From Oscarella lobularis (Eukaryota > Porifera > Homoscleromorpha > Homosclerophorida > Oscarellidae), in NCBI RefSeq assembly GCF_947507565.1, contig NC_089180.1, forward strand, positions 620,001 to 684,000: 64,000 bases of DNA. Reading direction: 5' to 3'. A program made the position numbers and the translations under genes. The notes beneath the pieces are model-generated. The model saw only the letters and a program-made list of their open reading frames with translations. It did not search any database and had not been told where the DNA came from. Positions 53,486 to 64,000 of the stretch are shown piece by piece (within the stretch, counting starts at the first letter, position 1; every line of letters begins with the position of its first letter).

Positions 53486-56400
53486 GGCCCTCAACTTCAT
53501 ACTTAGTCCTTTAGAATCAAAGTTTAGGCCCTCAATTTGATATTTAGTCCTTTAGAATCAAGTTTAGGCCCTCAACTTCATATTTAGGTCCTTAGAATCA
53601 AAGTTTAGGCCCTCAACTTCATATTTAGTCTTTTAGAATCAAGTTTACGCCGTCAACTTCATATTTAGTCCTTTGGAATCAAAGTTTAGGCCCTCAATTT
53701 GATATTTAGTCTTTTAGAATCAAGTTTAAGCCCCCAACTTCTTATTTATTCCTTCAGAATCAAAGTTTCGGCCCTCAACTTCATATTTAGTCCTTTAGAA
53801 TCAAACTTTAGGCCCTCAACTTCATATTTAGTCTTTCAGAATCAAAGTGTAGGCCATCAACTTCATATTTAGTCTTTTAGAATAAAAGTTTATGCCCTCA
53901 GCTTCATATTTAGTCCTTTAGAATCAAGTTTAGGCCCTCAACTTCATATTTAGTCTTTTAGAGTCAAAGTTTAGTCCCTCAACTTCATATTTAGTCCTTT
54001 AGAATCAAACTTTAGGCCCTCAACTTCATATTTAGTCCTTTAGAATCAAGTTTAGGCCCTCAACTTCATATTTATTCCTTCAGAATCAAAGTTTAGGCCC
54101 TCAACTTCATACTTAGTCCTTTAGAATCAAAGTTTAAGCTCTCAACTTCATATTTAGTCCTTGAGAATCAAAGTTTAGGCCCTCAACTTCATATTTAGTC
54201 CTTCAGAATCAAAGTTTAGGCCCTCAACTTCATATTTAAGTCGTTAGAATCAACGTTTAGGCCTTCAACTTCATATTTAGTCTTTTAGAATCAAAGTTTA
54301 GGCCCTCAATTTCATATTTAGTCTTTTAGCATCACGTTTAGGCTCTCAACTTCATATTTAGTCCTTTGAATCAAAGTTTAGGCCCTCAACTTCATATTTT
54401 ATCTTTTAGAGTCAAAGTTTTGTCCCTGAACTTCATATTTAGTCCTTTAGAATCAAACTTTCGGCCCTCAACTTCATATTTATTCCTTCAGAATCAAAGT
54501 TTAGGCCATCAACTTCATATTTAGTCCTTTAGAATCAAAGTTTAGGCCCTCAATTTGATATTTAGTCTTTTAGAATCAAGTTTAGGCCCTCAACTTCATA
54601 TTTAGTCTTTCAGAATGAAGGTTTACGCCCTGAACTTCATATTTAGTCCTTTGGAATCAAAGTTTAGGCCCTTAATTTGATATTTTGTCTTTTAGAATTA
54701 AGTTTAGGCCCTCAACCTTATATTTAGGTCCTTAGAATCAAACTTTAGGCCCTCAACTTCATATTTAGTCTTTCAGAATCAAAGTGTAGGCCATCAACTT
54801 CATATTTAGTCTTTTAGAATAAAAGTTTATGCCCTCAGCTTCATATTTAGTCCTTTAGAATCAAGTTTAGGCCCTCAACTTCATATTTAGTCTTTTAGAG
54901 TCAAAGTTTAGTCCCTCAACTTCATATTTAGTCCTTTAGAATCAAACTTTAGGCCCTCAACTTCATATTTAGTCCTTTAGAATCAAGTTTAGGCCCTCAA
55001 CTTCATATTTATTCCTTCAGAATCAAAGTTTAGGCCCTCAACTTCATACTTAGTCCTTTAGAATCAAAGTTTAAGCTCTCAACTTCATATTTAGTCCTTG
55101 AGAATCAAACTTTAGGCCCTCAACTTCATATTTAGTCTTTTAGAATCAAAGTTTAGGCCCTCAATTTTATATTTAGTCTTTTAGCATCACGTTTAGGCTC
55201 TCAACTTCATATTTAGTCCTTTGAATCAAAGTTTAGGCCCTCAACTTCATATTTTATCTTTTAGAGTCAAAGTTTTGTCCCTGAACTTCATATTTAGTCC
55301 TTTAGAATCAAACTTTCGGCCCTCAACTTCATATTTATTCCTTCAGAATCAAAGTTTAGGCCCTCAACTTCATATTTAGTTTTTTAGAATCAAAGTTTAG
55401 GCCCTCAATTTGATATTTAGTCTTTTAGAATCAAGTTTAGGCCCTCTACTTCATATTTAGCTTTTCAGAATGAAGGTTTACGCCCTCAACTTCATATTTA
55501 GTCCTTTGGAATCAAAGTTTAGGCCCTCAATTTGATATTTTGTCTTTTAGAATCAAGTTTTGGCCCTCAACCTTATATTTAGGTCCTTAGAATCAAAGTT
55601 TAGGCCCTCAACTTTATATTTAGTCTTTCAGAATCAAAGTGTAGGCCATCAACTTCATATTTAGTCTTTTAGAATAAAAGTTTATGCCCTCAGCTTCATA
55701 TTTAGTCTTTTAGAATCAAGTTTAGGCCCTCAACTTCATATTTAGTCTTTTAGAGTCAAAGTTTAGTCCCTCAACTTCATATTTAGTCCTTTAGAATCAA
55801 ACTTTAGGCCCTCAACTTCATATTTAGTCCTTCAGAATTAAAGTTTAGGCCCTCAACTTCATATTTAGTTCTTTAGAATCAAAGTTTAGGCCCTCAACTT
55901 CATATTTTGTCTTTTAGAATCAAAGTTTAGGCTCTCAATTTGATATTTAGTCTTTTAGAATCAAGTTTAGGCCCTCAACTTCATATTTAGTCTTTCAGAA
56001 TCAAAGTTTACGCCCTCAACTTCATACTTAGTCCTTTAGAATCAAAGTTTAGGCCTTCAACTTCATATTTAGTCCTTTAGAATCAAAGTTTAGGCCTCAA
56101 CTTCATATTTAGTCCTTCAGAATCAAAGTTTAGGCCCTCAACTTCATATTTAGTCCTTTAGAATCAAAGTTTAGGCCCTCAATTTGATATTTTGTCTTTT
56201 AGAATCAAGTTTAGGCCCTCAACCTTATATTTAGGTCCTTAGAATCAAACTTTAGGCCCTCAACTTCATATTTAGTCTTTCAGAATCAAAGTGTAGGCCA
56301 TCAACTTCATATTTAGTCTTTTAGAATAAAAGTTTATGCCCTCAGCTTCATATTTAGTCCTTTAGAATCAAGTTTAGGCCCTCAACTTCATATTTAGTCT

Positions 56401-59400
56401 TTTAGAGTCAAAGTTTAGTCCCTCAACTTCATATTTAGTCCTTTAGAATCAAACTTTAGGCCCTCAACTTCATATTTAGTCCTTTAGAATCAAGTTTAGG
56501 CCCTCAACTTCATATTTATTCCTTCAGAATCAAAGTTTAGGCCCTCAACTTCATACTTAGTCCTTTAGAATCAAAGTTTAAGCTCTCAACTTCATATTTA
56601 GTCCTTGAGAATCAAACTTTAGGCCCTCAACTTCATATTTAGTCTTTTAGAATCAAAGTTTAGGCCCTCAATTTTATATTTAGTCTTTTAGCATCACGTT
56701 TAGGCTCTCAACTTCATATTTAGTCCTTTGAATCAAAGTTTAGGCCCTCAACTTCATATTTTATCTTTTAGAGTCAAAGTTTTGTCCCTGAACTTCATAT
56801 TTAGTCCTTTAGAATCAAACTTTCGGCCCTCAACTTCATATTTATTCCTTCAGAATCAAAGTTTAGGCCCTCAACTTCATATTTAGTTTTTTAGAATCAA
56901 AGTTTAGGCCCTCAATTTGATATTTAGTCTTTTAGAATCAAGTTTAGGCCCTCTACTTCATATTTAGCTTTTCAGAATGAAGGTTTACGCCCTCAACTTC
57001 ATATTTAGTCCTTTGGAATCAAAGTTTAGGCCCTCAATTTGATATTTTGTCTTTTAGAATCAAGTTTTGGCCCTCAACCTTATATTTAGGTCCTTAGAAT
57101 CAAAGTTTAGGCCCTCAACTTTATATTTAGTCTTTCAGAATCAAAGTGTAGGCCATCAACTTCATATTTAGTCTTTTAGAATAAAAGTTTATGCCCTCAG
57201 CTTCATATTTAGTCTTTTAGAATCAAGTTTAGGCCCTCAACTTCATATTTAGTCTTTTAGAGTCAAAGTTTAGTCCCTCAACTTCATATTTAGTCCTTTA
57301 GAATCAAACTTTAGGCCCTCAACTTCATATTTAGTCCTTCAGAATTAAAGTTTAGGCCCTCAACTTCATATTTAGTTCTTTAGAATCAAAGTTTAGGCCC
57401 TCAACTTCATATTTTGTCTTTTAGAATCAAAGTTTAGGCTCTCAATTTGATATTTAGTCTTTTAGAATCAAGTTTAGGCCCTCAACTTCATATTTAGTCT
57501 TTCAGAATCAAAGTTTACGCCCTCAACTTCATACTTAGTCCTTTAGAATCAAAGTTTAGGCCTTCAACTTCATATTTAGTCCTTTAGAATCAAAGTTTAG
57601 GCCTCAACTTCATATTTAGTCCTTCAGAATCAAAGTTTAGGCCCTCAACTTCATATTTAGTCCTTTAGAATCAAAGTTTAGGCCCTCAATTTGATATTTA
57701 GTCTTTTAGAATCAAGTTTAGGCCCTCAACTTCATATTTAGTCTTTCAGAATCAAGGTTTACGCCCTCAACTTCATATTTAGTCTTTTAGAATCAAGGCT
57801 TACGCCCTCAACTTCATATTTAGTCCTTTAGAATCAAAGTTTTTGCCCTCAACTTCATATTTAGTCTTTTAGAATCAAAGTTTTGGCCCTCAATTTGATA
57901 TTTAGTCTTTTAGAATCAAGTTTAGGCCCTCAACTTCATATTTAGTCTTTCAGAATCAAGGCTTACGCCCTCAACTTCATATTTAGTCCTTTGGAATCAA
58001 TGTTTAGGCCCTCAACTTGATATTTAGTTTTTAGAATCAAGTTTAGGCCCTCAACCTTATATTGAGGTCCTTAGAATCAAAGTTTAGGCCCTCAACTTCA
58101 TATTTAGTCTTTTAGAATAAAAGTTTATGCCCTCAGCTTCATATTTAGTCCTTTAGAATCAAGTTTAGGCCCTCAACTTCATATTTAGTTCTTTAGAATT
58201 AAAGTTTAGGCCCTCAACTTCATATTTAGTTTTTTAAAATTAAAGTTTCCGCCCTCAACTTCATATTTAGTCTTTTAGAATCAAAATTTAGGCCCTCAAC
58301 TTCATATTTATTCCTTTAGAATCAACGTTTAGGCCTTCAACTTCATATTTAGTCTTTTAGAATCAAAGTTTAGGCCCTCAATTTTATATTTAGTCTTTTA
58401 GCATCACGTTTAGGCTCTCAACTTCATATTTAGTGCTTTAGAATAAGTTTAGGCCCTCAACTTCATATTTAAGTCGTTAGAATCAAAGTTTAGGCCCTCA
58501 ACTTCATATTTAGTCCTTCAGAATCAAAGTTTAGGCCCTCAACTTCATATTTATTCCTTTAGAATCAAAGTTTAGGCCCTCATTTTGATATTTAGTCTTT
58601 TAGAATCAAGTTTAGGCCCTCAACTTCATATTTAGTCTTTCAGAATCAAAGTTTACGCTCTCAACTTCATACTTAGTCCTTTAGAATCAAAGTTTAGGCC
58701 TTCAACTTCATATTTAGTCCTTTAGAATCAAAGTTTAGGCCCTCAACTTCATATTTAGTCCTTCAGAATCAAAGTTTAGGCCCTCAACTTCATATTTAGT
58801 CCTTTAGAATCAAAGTTTAGGCCCTCAATTTGATATTTAGTCTTTTAGAATCAAGTTTAGGCCCTCAACTTCATATTTAGTCTTTCAGAATCAAGATTTA
58901 CGCCCTCAACTTCATATTTAGTCTTTTAGAATCAAAATTTAGGCCCTCAACTTCATATTTATTCCTTTAGAATCAATGTTTAGGCCCTCAACTTCATACT
59001 TAGTCCTTTAGAATCAAAGTTTAGGCCTTCAACTTCATATTTAGTCCTTTAGAATCAAAGTTTTGGCCCTCAACTTCATATTTAGTCTTTTAGAATCAAA
59101 GTTTAGGCCCTCAATTTGATATTTAGTCTTTCAGAATCAAGGCTTACGCCCTCAACTTCATATTTAGTCCTTTGGAATCAATGTTTAGGCCCTCAACTTG
59201 ATATTTAGTCTTTTAGAATCAAGTTTAGGCCCTCAATCTTATATTTAGGTCCTTAGAATCAAAGTTTAGGCCCTCAACTTCATATTTAGTCTTTTAGAAT
59301 CAAAGTTTAGGCCCTCAACTTCATACTTAGTCCTTTAGAATCAAAGTTTAGGCCCTCAATTTGATATTTAGTCCTTTAGAATCAAGTTTAGGCCCTCAAC

Positions 59401-62400
59401 TTCATATTTAGGTCCTTAGAATCAAAGTTTAGGCCCTCAACTTCATATTTAGTCTTTTAGAATCAAGTTTACGCCGTCAACTTCATATTTAGTCCTTTGG
59501 AATCAAAGTTTAGGCCCTCAATTTGATATTTAGTCTTTTAGAATCAAGTTTAAGCCCCCAACTTCTTATTTATTCCTTCAGAATCAAAGTTTCGGCCCTC
59601 AACTTCATATTTAGTCCTTTAGAATCAAACTTTAGGCCCTCAACTTCATATTTAGTCTTTCAGAATCAAAGTGTAGGCCATCAACTTCATATTTAGTCTT
59701 TTAGAATAAAAGTTTATGCCCTCAGCTTCATATTTAGTCCTTTAGAATCAAGTTTAGGCCCTCAACTTCATATTTAGTCTTTTAGAGTCAAAGTTTAGTC
59801 CCTCAACTTCATATTTAGTCCTTTAGAATCAAACTTTAGGCCCTCAACTTCATATTTAGTTCTTTAGAATCAAGTTTAGGCCCTCAACTTCATATTTATT
59901 CCTTCAGAATCAAAGTTTAGGCCCTCAACTTCATACTTAGTCCTTTAGAATCAAAGTTTAAGCTCTCAACTTCATATTTAGTCCTTGAGAATCAAAGTTT
60001 AGGCCCTCAACTTCATATTTAGTCCTTCAGAATCAAAGTTTAGGCCCTCAACTTCATATTTAAGTCGTTAGAATCAACGTTTAGGCCTTCAACTTCATAT
60101 TTAGTCTTTTAGAATCAAAGTTTAGGCCCTCAATTTTATATTTAGTCTTTTAGCATCACGTTTAGGCTCTCAACTTCATATTTAGTCCTTTGAATCAAAG
60201 TTTAGGCCCTCAACTTCATATTTTATCTTTTAGAGTCAAAGTTTTGTCCCTGAACTTCATATTTAGTCCTTTAGAATCAAACTTTCGGCCCTCAACTTCA
60301 TATTTATTCCTTCAGAATCAAAGTTTAGGCCATCAACTTCATATTTAGTCCTTTAGAATCAAAGTTTAGGCCCTCAATTTGATATTTAGTCTTTTAGAAT
60401 CAAGTTTAGGCCCTCAACTTCATATTTAGTCTTTCAGAATGAAGGTTTACGCCCTGAACTTCATATTTAGTCCTTTGGAATCAAAGTTTAGGCCCTCAAT
60501 TTGATATTTTGTCTTTTAGAATCAAGTTTAGGCCCTCAACCTTATATTTAGGTCCTTAGAATCAAACTTTAGGCCCTCAACTTCATATTTAGTCTTTCAG
60601 AATCAAAGTGTAGGCCATCAACTTCATATTTAGTCTTTTAGAATAAAAGTTTATGCCCTCAGCTTCATATTTAGTCCTTTAGAATCAAGTTTAGGCCCTC
60701 AACTTCATATTTAGTCTTTTAGAGTCAAAGTTTAGTCCCTCAACTTCATATTTAGTCCTTTAGAATCAAACTTTAGGCCCTCAACTTCATATTTAGTCCT
60801 TTAGAATCAAGTTTAGGCCCTCAACTTCATATTTATTCCTTCAGAATCAAAGTTTAGGCCCTCAACTTCATACTTAGTCCTTTAGAATCAAAGTTTAAGC
60901 TCTCAACTTCATATTTAGTCCTTGAGAATCAAACTTTAGGCCCTCAACTTCATATTTAGTCTTTTAGAATCAAAGTTTAGGCCCTCAATTTTATATTTAG
61001 TCTTTTAGCATCACGTTTAGGCTCTCAACTTCATATTTAGTCCTTTGAATCAAAGTTTAGGCCCTCAACTTCATATTTTATCTTTTAGAGTCAAAGTTTT
61101 GTCCCTGAACTTCATATTTAGTCCTTTAGAATCAAACTTTCGGCCCTCAACTTCATATTTATTCCTTCAGAATCAAAGTTTAGGCCCTCAACTTCATATT
61201 TAGTTTTTTAGAATCAAAGTTTAGGCCCTCAATTTGATATTTAGTCTTTTAGAATCAAGTTTAGGCCCTCTACTTCATATTTAGCTTTTCAGAATGAAGG
61301 TTTACGCCCTCAACTTCATATTTAGTCCTTTGGAATCAAAGTTTAGGCCCTCAATTTGATATTTTGTCTTTTAGAATCAAGTTTTGGCCCTCAACCTTAT
61401 ATTTAGGTCCTTAGAATCAAAGTTTAGGCCCTCAACTTTATATTTAGTCTTTCAGAATCAAAGTGTAGGCCATCAACTTCATATTTAGTCTTTTAGAATA
61501 AAAGTTTATGCCCTCAGCTTCATATTTAGTCTTTTAGAATCAAGTTTAGGCCCTCAACTTCATATTTAGTCTTTTAGAGTCAAAGTTTAGTCCCTCAACT
61601 TCATATTTAGTCCTTTAGAATCAAACTTTAGGCCCTCAACTTCATATTTAGTCCTTCAGAATTAAAGTTTAGGCCCTCAACTTCATATTTAGTTCTTTAG
61701 AATCAAAGTTTAGGCCCTCAACTTCATATTTTGTCTTTTAGAATCAAAGTTGAGGCTCTCAATTTGATATTTAGTCTTTTAGAATCAAGTTTAGGCCCTC
61801 AACTTCATATTTAGTCTTTCAGAATCAAAGTTTACGCCCTCAACTTCATACTTAGTCCTTTAGAATCAAAGTTTAGGCCTTCAACTTCATATTTAGTCCT
61901 TTAGAATCAAAGTTTAGGCCTCAACTTCATATTTAGTCCTTCAGAATCAAAGTTTAGGCCCTCAACTTCATATTTAGTCCTTTAGAATCAAAGTTTAGGC
62001 CCTCAATTTGATATTTAGTCTTTTAGAATCAAGTTTAGGCCCTCAACTTCATATTTAGTCTTTCAGAATCAAGGTTTACGCCCTCAACTTCATATTTAGT
62101 CTTTTAGAATCAAGGCTTACGCCCTCAACTTCATATTTAGTCCTTTAGAATCAAAGTTTTTGCCCTCAACTTCATATTTAGTCTTTTAGAATCAAAGTTT
62201 AGGCCCTCAACTTCATACTTAGTCCTTTAGAATCAAAGTTTAGGCCCTCAATTTGATATTTAGTCCTTTAGAATCAAGTTTAGGCCCTCAACTTCATATT
62301 TAGGTCCTTAGAATCAAAGTTTAGGCCCTCAACTTCATATTTAGTCTTTTAGAATCAAGTTTACGCCGTCAACTTCATATTTAGTCCTTTGGAATCAAAG

Positions 62401-64000
62401 TTTAGGCCCTCAATATTATATTTAGTCTTTTAGAATCAAGTTTAAGCCCCCAACTTCTTATTTATTCCTTCAGAATCAAAGTTTCGGCCCTCAACTTCAT
62501 ATTTAGTCCTTTAGAATCAAACTTTAGGCCCTCAACTTCATATTTAGTCTTTCAGAATCAAAGTGTAGGCCATCAACTTCATATTTAGTCTTTTAGAATA
62601 AAAGTTTATGCCCTCAGCTTCATATTTAGTCCTTTAGAATCAAGTTTAGGCCCTCAACTTCATATTTAGTCTTTTAGAGTCAAAGTTTAGTCCCTCAACT
62701 TCATATTTAGTCCTTTAGAATCAAACTTTAGGCCCTCAACTTCATATTTAGTCCTTTAGAATCAAGTTTAGGCCCTCAACTTCATATTTATTCCTTCAGA
62801 ATCAAAGTTTAGGCCCTCAACTTCATACTTAGTCCTTTAGAATCAAAGTTTAAGCTCTCAACTTCATATTTAGTCCTTGAGAATCAAAGTTTAGGCCCTC
62901 AACTTCATATTTAGTCCTTCAGAATCAAAGTTTAGGCCCTCAACTTCATATTTAAGTCGTTAGAATCAACGTTTAGGCCTTCAACTTCATATTTAGTCTT
63001 TTGGAATCAAAGTTTAGGCCCTCAATTTTATATTTAGTCTTTTAGCATCACGTTTAGGCTCTCAACTTCATATTTAGTCCTTTGAATCAAAGTTTAGGCC
63101 CTCAACTTCATATTTTATCTTTTAGAGTCAAAGTTTTGTCCCTGAACTTCATATTTAGTCCTTTAGAATCAAACTTTCGGCCCTCAACTTCATATTTATT
63201 CCTTCAGAATCAAAGTTTAGGCCATCAACTTTATATTTAGTCCTTTAGAATCAAAGTTTAGGCCCTCAATTTGATATTTAGTCTTTTAGAATCAAGTTTA
63301 GGCCCTCAACTTCATATTTAGTCTTTCAGAATGAAGGTTTACGCCCTGAACTTCATATTTAGTCCTTTGGAATCAAAGTTTAGGCCCTCAATTTGATATT
63401 TTGTCTTTTAGAATCAAGTTTAGGCCCTCAACCTTATATTTAGGTCCTTAGAATCAAACTTTAGGCCCTCAACTTCATATTTAGTCTTTCAGAATCAAAG
63501 TGTAGGCCATCAACTTCATATTTAGTCTTTTAGAATAAAAGTTTATGCCCTCAGCTTCATATTTAGTCCTTTAGAATCAAGTTTAGGCCCTCAACTTCAT
63601 ATTTAGTCTTTTAGAGTCAAAGTTTAGTCCCTCAACTTCATATTTAGTCCTTTAGAATCAAACTTTAGGCCCTCAACTTCATATTTAGTCCTTTAGAATC
63701 AAGTTTAGGCCCTCAACTTCATATTTATTCCTTCAGAATCAAAGTTTAGGCCCTCAACTTCATACTTAGTCCTTTAGAATCAAAGTTTAAGCTCTCAACT
63801 TCATATTTAGTCCTTGAGAATCAAACTTTAGGCCCTCAACTTCATATTTAGTCTTTTAGAATCAAAGTTTAGGCCCTCAATTTTATATTTAGTCTTTTAG
63901 CATCACGTTTAGGCTCTCAACTTCATATTTAGTCCTTTGAATCAAAGTTTAGGCCCTCAACTTCATATTTTATCTTTTAGAGTCAAAGTTTTGTCCCTGA

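Larger units (their letters stand above)
33488..64000 (+). repeat. Satellite array, 41-bp monomer, over 30 kb, runs off the window
   Basis: A continuous head-to-tail array. The consensus monomer is GTTTAGGCCCTCAACTTCAT followed by ATTTAGTCCTTTAGAATCAAA (41 bp), and variants ending AATCAAG are about two bases shorter. That is roughly 740 monomers. Common variants are CAATTTGATATTTAG, TCTTTTAG for TCCTTTAG, TTCAGAATCAAGGTTTACGC, CAACCTTATATTTAGGTCC and TAGCATCACGTTTAGGCTC. They recur in the same order over long distances, so the array has higher-order structure. No open frame longer than 60 codons occurs past the importin exons, as expected for a 41-bp period with stops (TAG) in the monomer. 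There are no unique spacers, so it is not a CRISPR array. Only five short inserts, all the same importin-derived sequence, interrupt it. Confidence 0.97.

Noticed and set aside
33488-64000. CRISPR array
   Set aside because: The 41-bp units are contiguous with no unique spacers, variants are shared among units, and the context is eukaryotic.
33488-64000. Tandem-repeat protein gene
   Set aside because: The monomer is 41 bp (not a multiple of three), contains TAG triplets, and no frame over 60 codons exists in the array.

Overview
The window looks like nuclear DNA from an early-branching animal, possibly a sponge (inference). Metazoan families are recognisable by eye: beta-spectrin, MAM and LDL-receptor-A domains, an ADGRV1-type Calx-beta domain, a WT1-like four-finger protein and axonemal dynein. 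Introns are very short (about 45-100 bp) with GT-AG or occasional GC-AG ends. There are no bacterial operons, Shine-Dalgarno sites or CRISPR arrays.

Layout. 1-3660 carries, on one strand, pieces of four unrelated genes in a row: HUWE1 N-terminus, beta-spectrin repeats, the C-terminal third of an axonemal dynein heavy chain, and ANKHD1-type ankyrin repeats. 4230-5800 (minus) is a MAM-domain gene. 7012-7979 holds two inverted copies of a 355-bp MITE-like element, with a third at 12544. 8495-10338 is a secreted SASA-type carbohydrate esterase; one of its exons is duplicated at 16374. 11085-11581 and 13394-13957 are two small two-exon secreted proteins of unknown function. 16907-19768 is packed with fragments: a ZC3H11A-like zinc-finger gene, a cathepsin exon, an HP1 chromo-shadow domain, NFU1, SLC37A4 and VPS13. 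19920-23140 is a cluster of roughly 158-bp GA-rich tandem repeats with splice-like ends, surrounding an ADGRV1-like Calx-beta exon and degenerate telomere-like DNA. 24600-25489 (minus) is the N-terminus of AP-3 beta; nearby are a possible gamma-tubulin-complex fragment and an acetyl-CoA carboxylase exon. 26880-27990 (minus) encodes the WT1-like factor, divergent from CCZ1 (28323-29800, plus). An LDLa-MAM gene (29940-31140) and an importin-5 gene (31908-33469) follow.

From about 33488 to the end of the window (over 30 kb) there is one satellite array with a 41-bp AT-rich monomer. It starts about 18 bp inside an importin-5 intron. Five positions in the array hold an identical 164-bp insert copied from the importin-5 gene just upstream (one whole intron, one exon and the start of the next intron). 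All five share the same five substitutions, including one that makes a stop codon. This implies one capture followed by higher-order amplification.

Most gene fragments keep their introns but are partial, and many carry a frameshift, nonsense codon or small duplication. Two readings are possible: a satellite-proximal (pericentromeric or subtelomeric) graveyard of DNA-level duplicates, or a scaffold with assembly and consensus errors. The sequence alone cannot decide this. All family assignments are by eye from motif recognition; no search was run.
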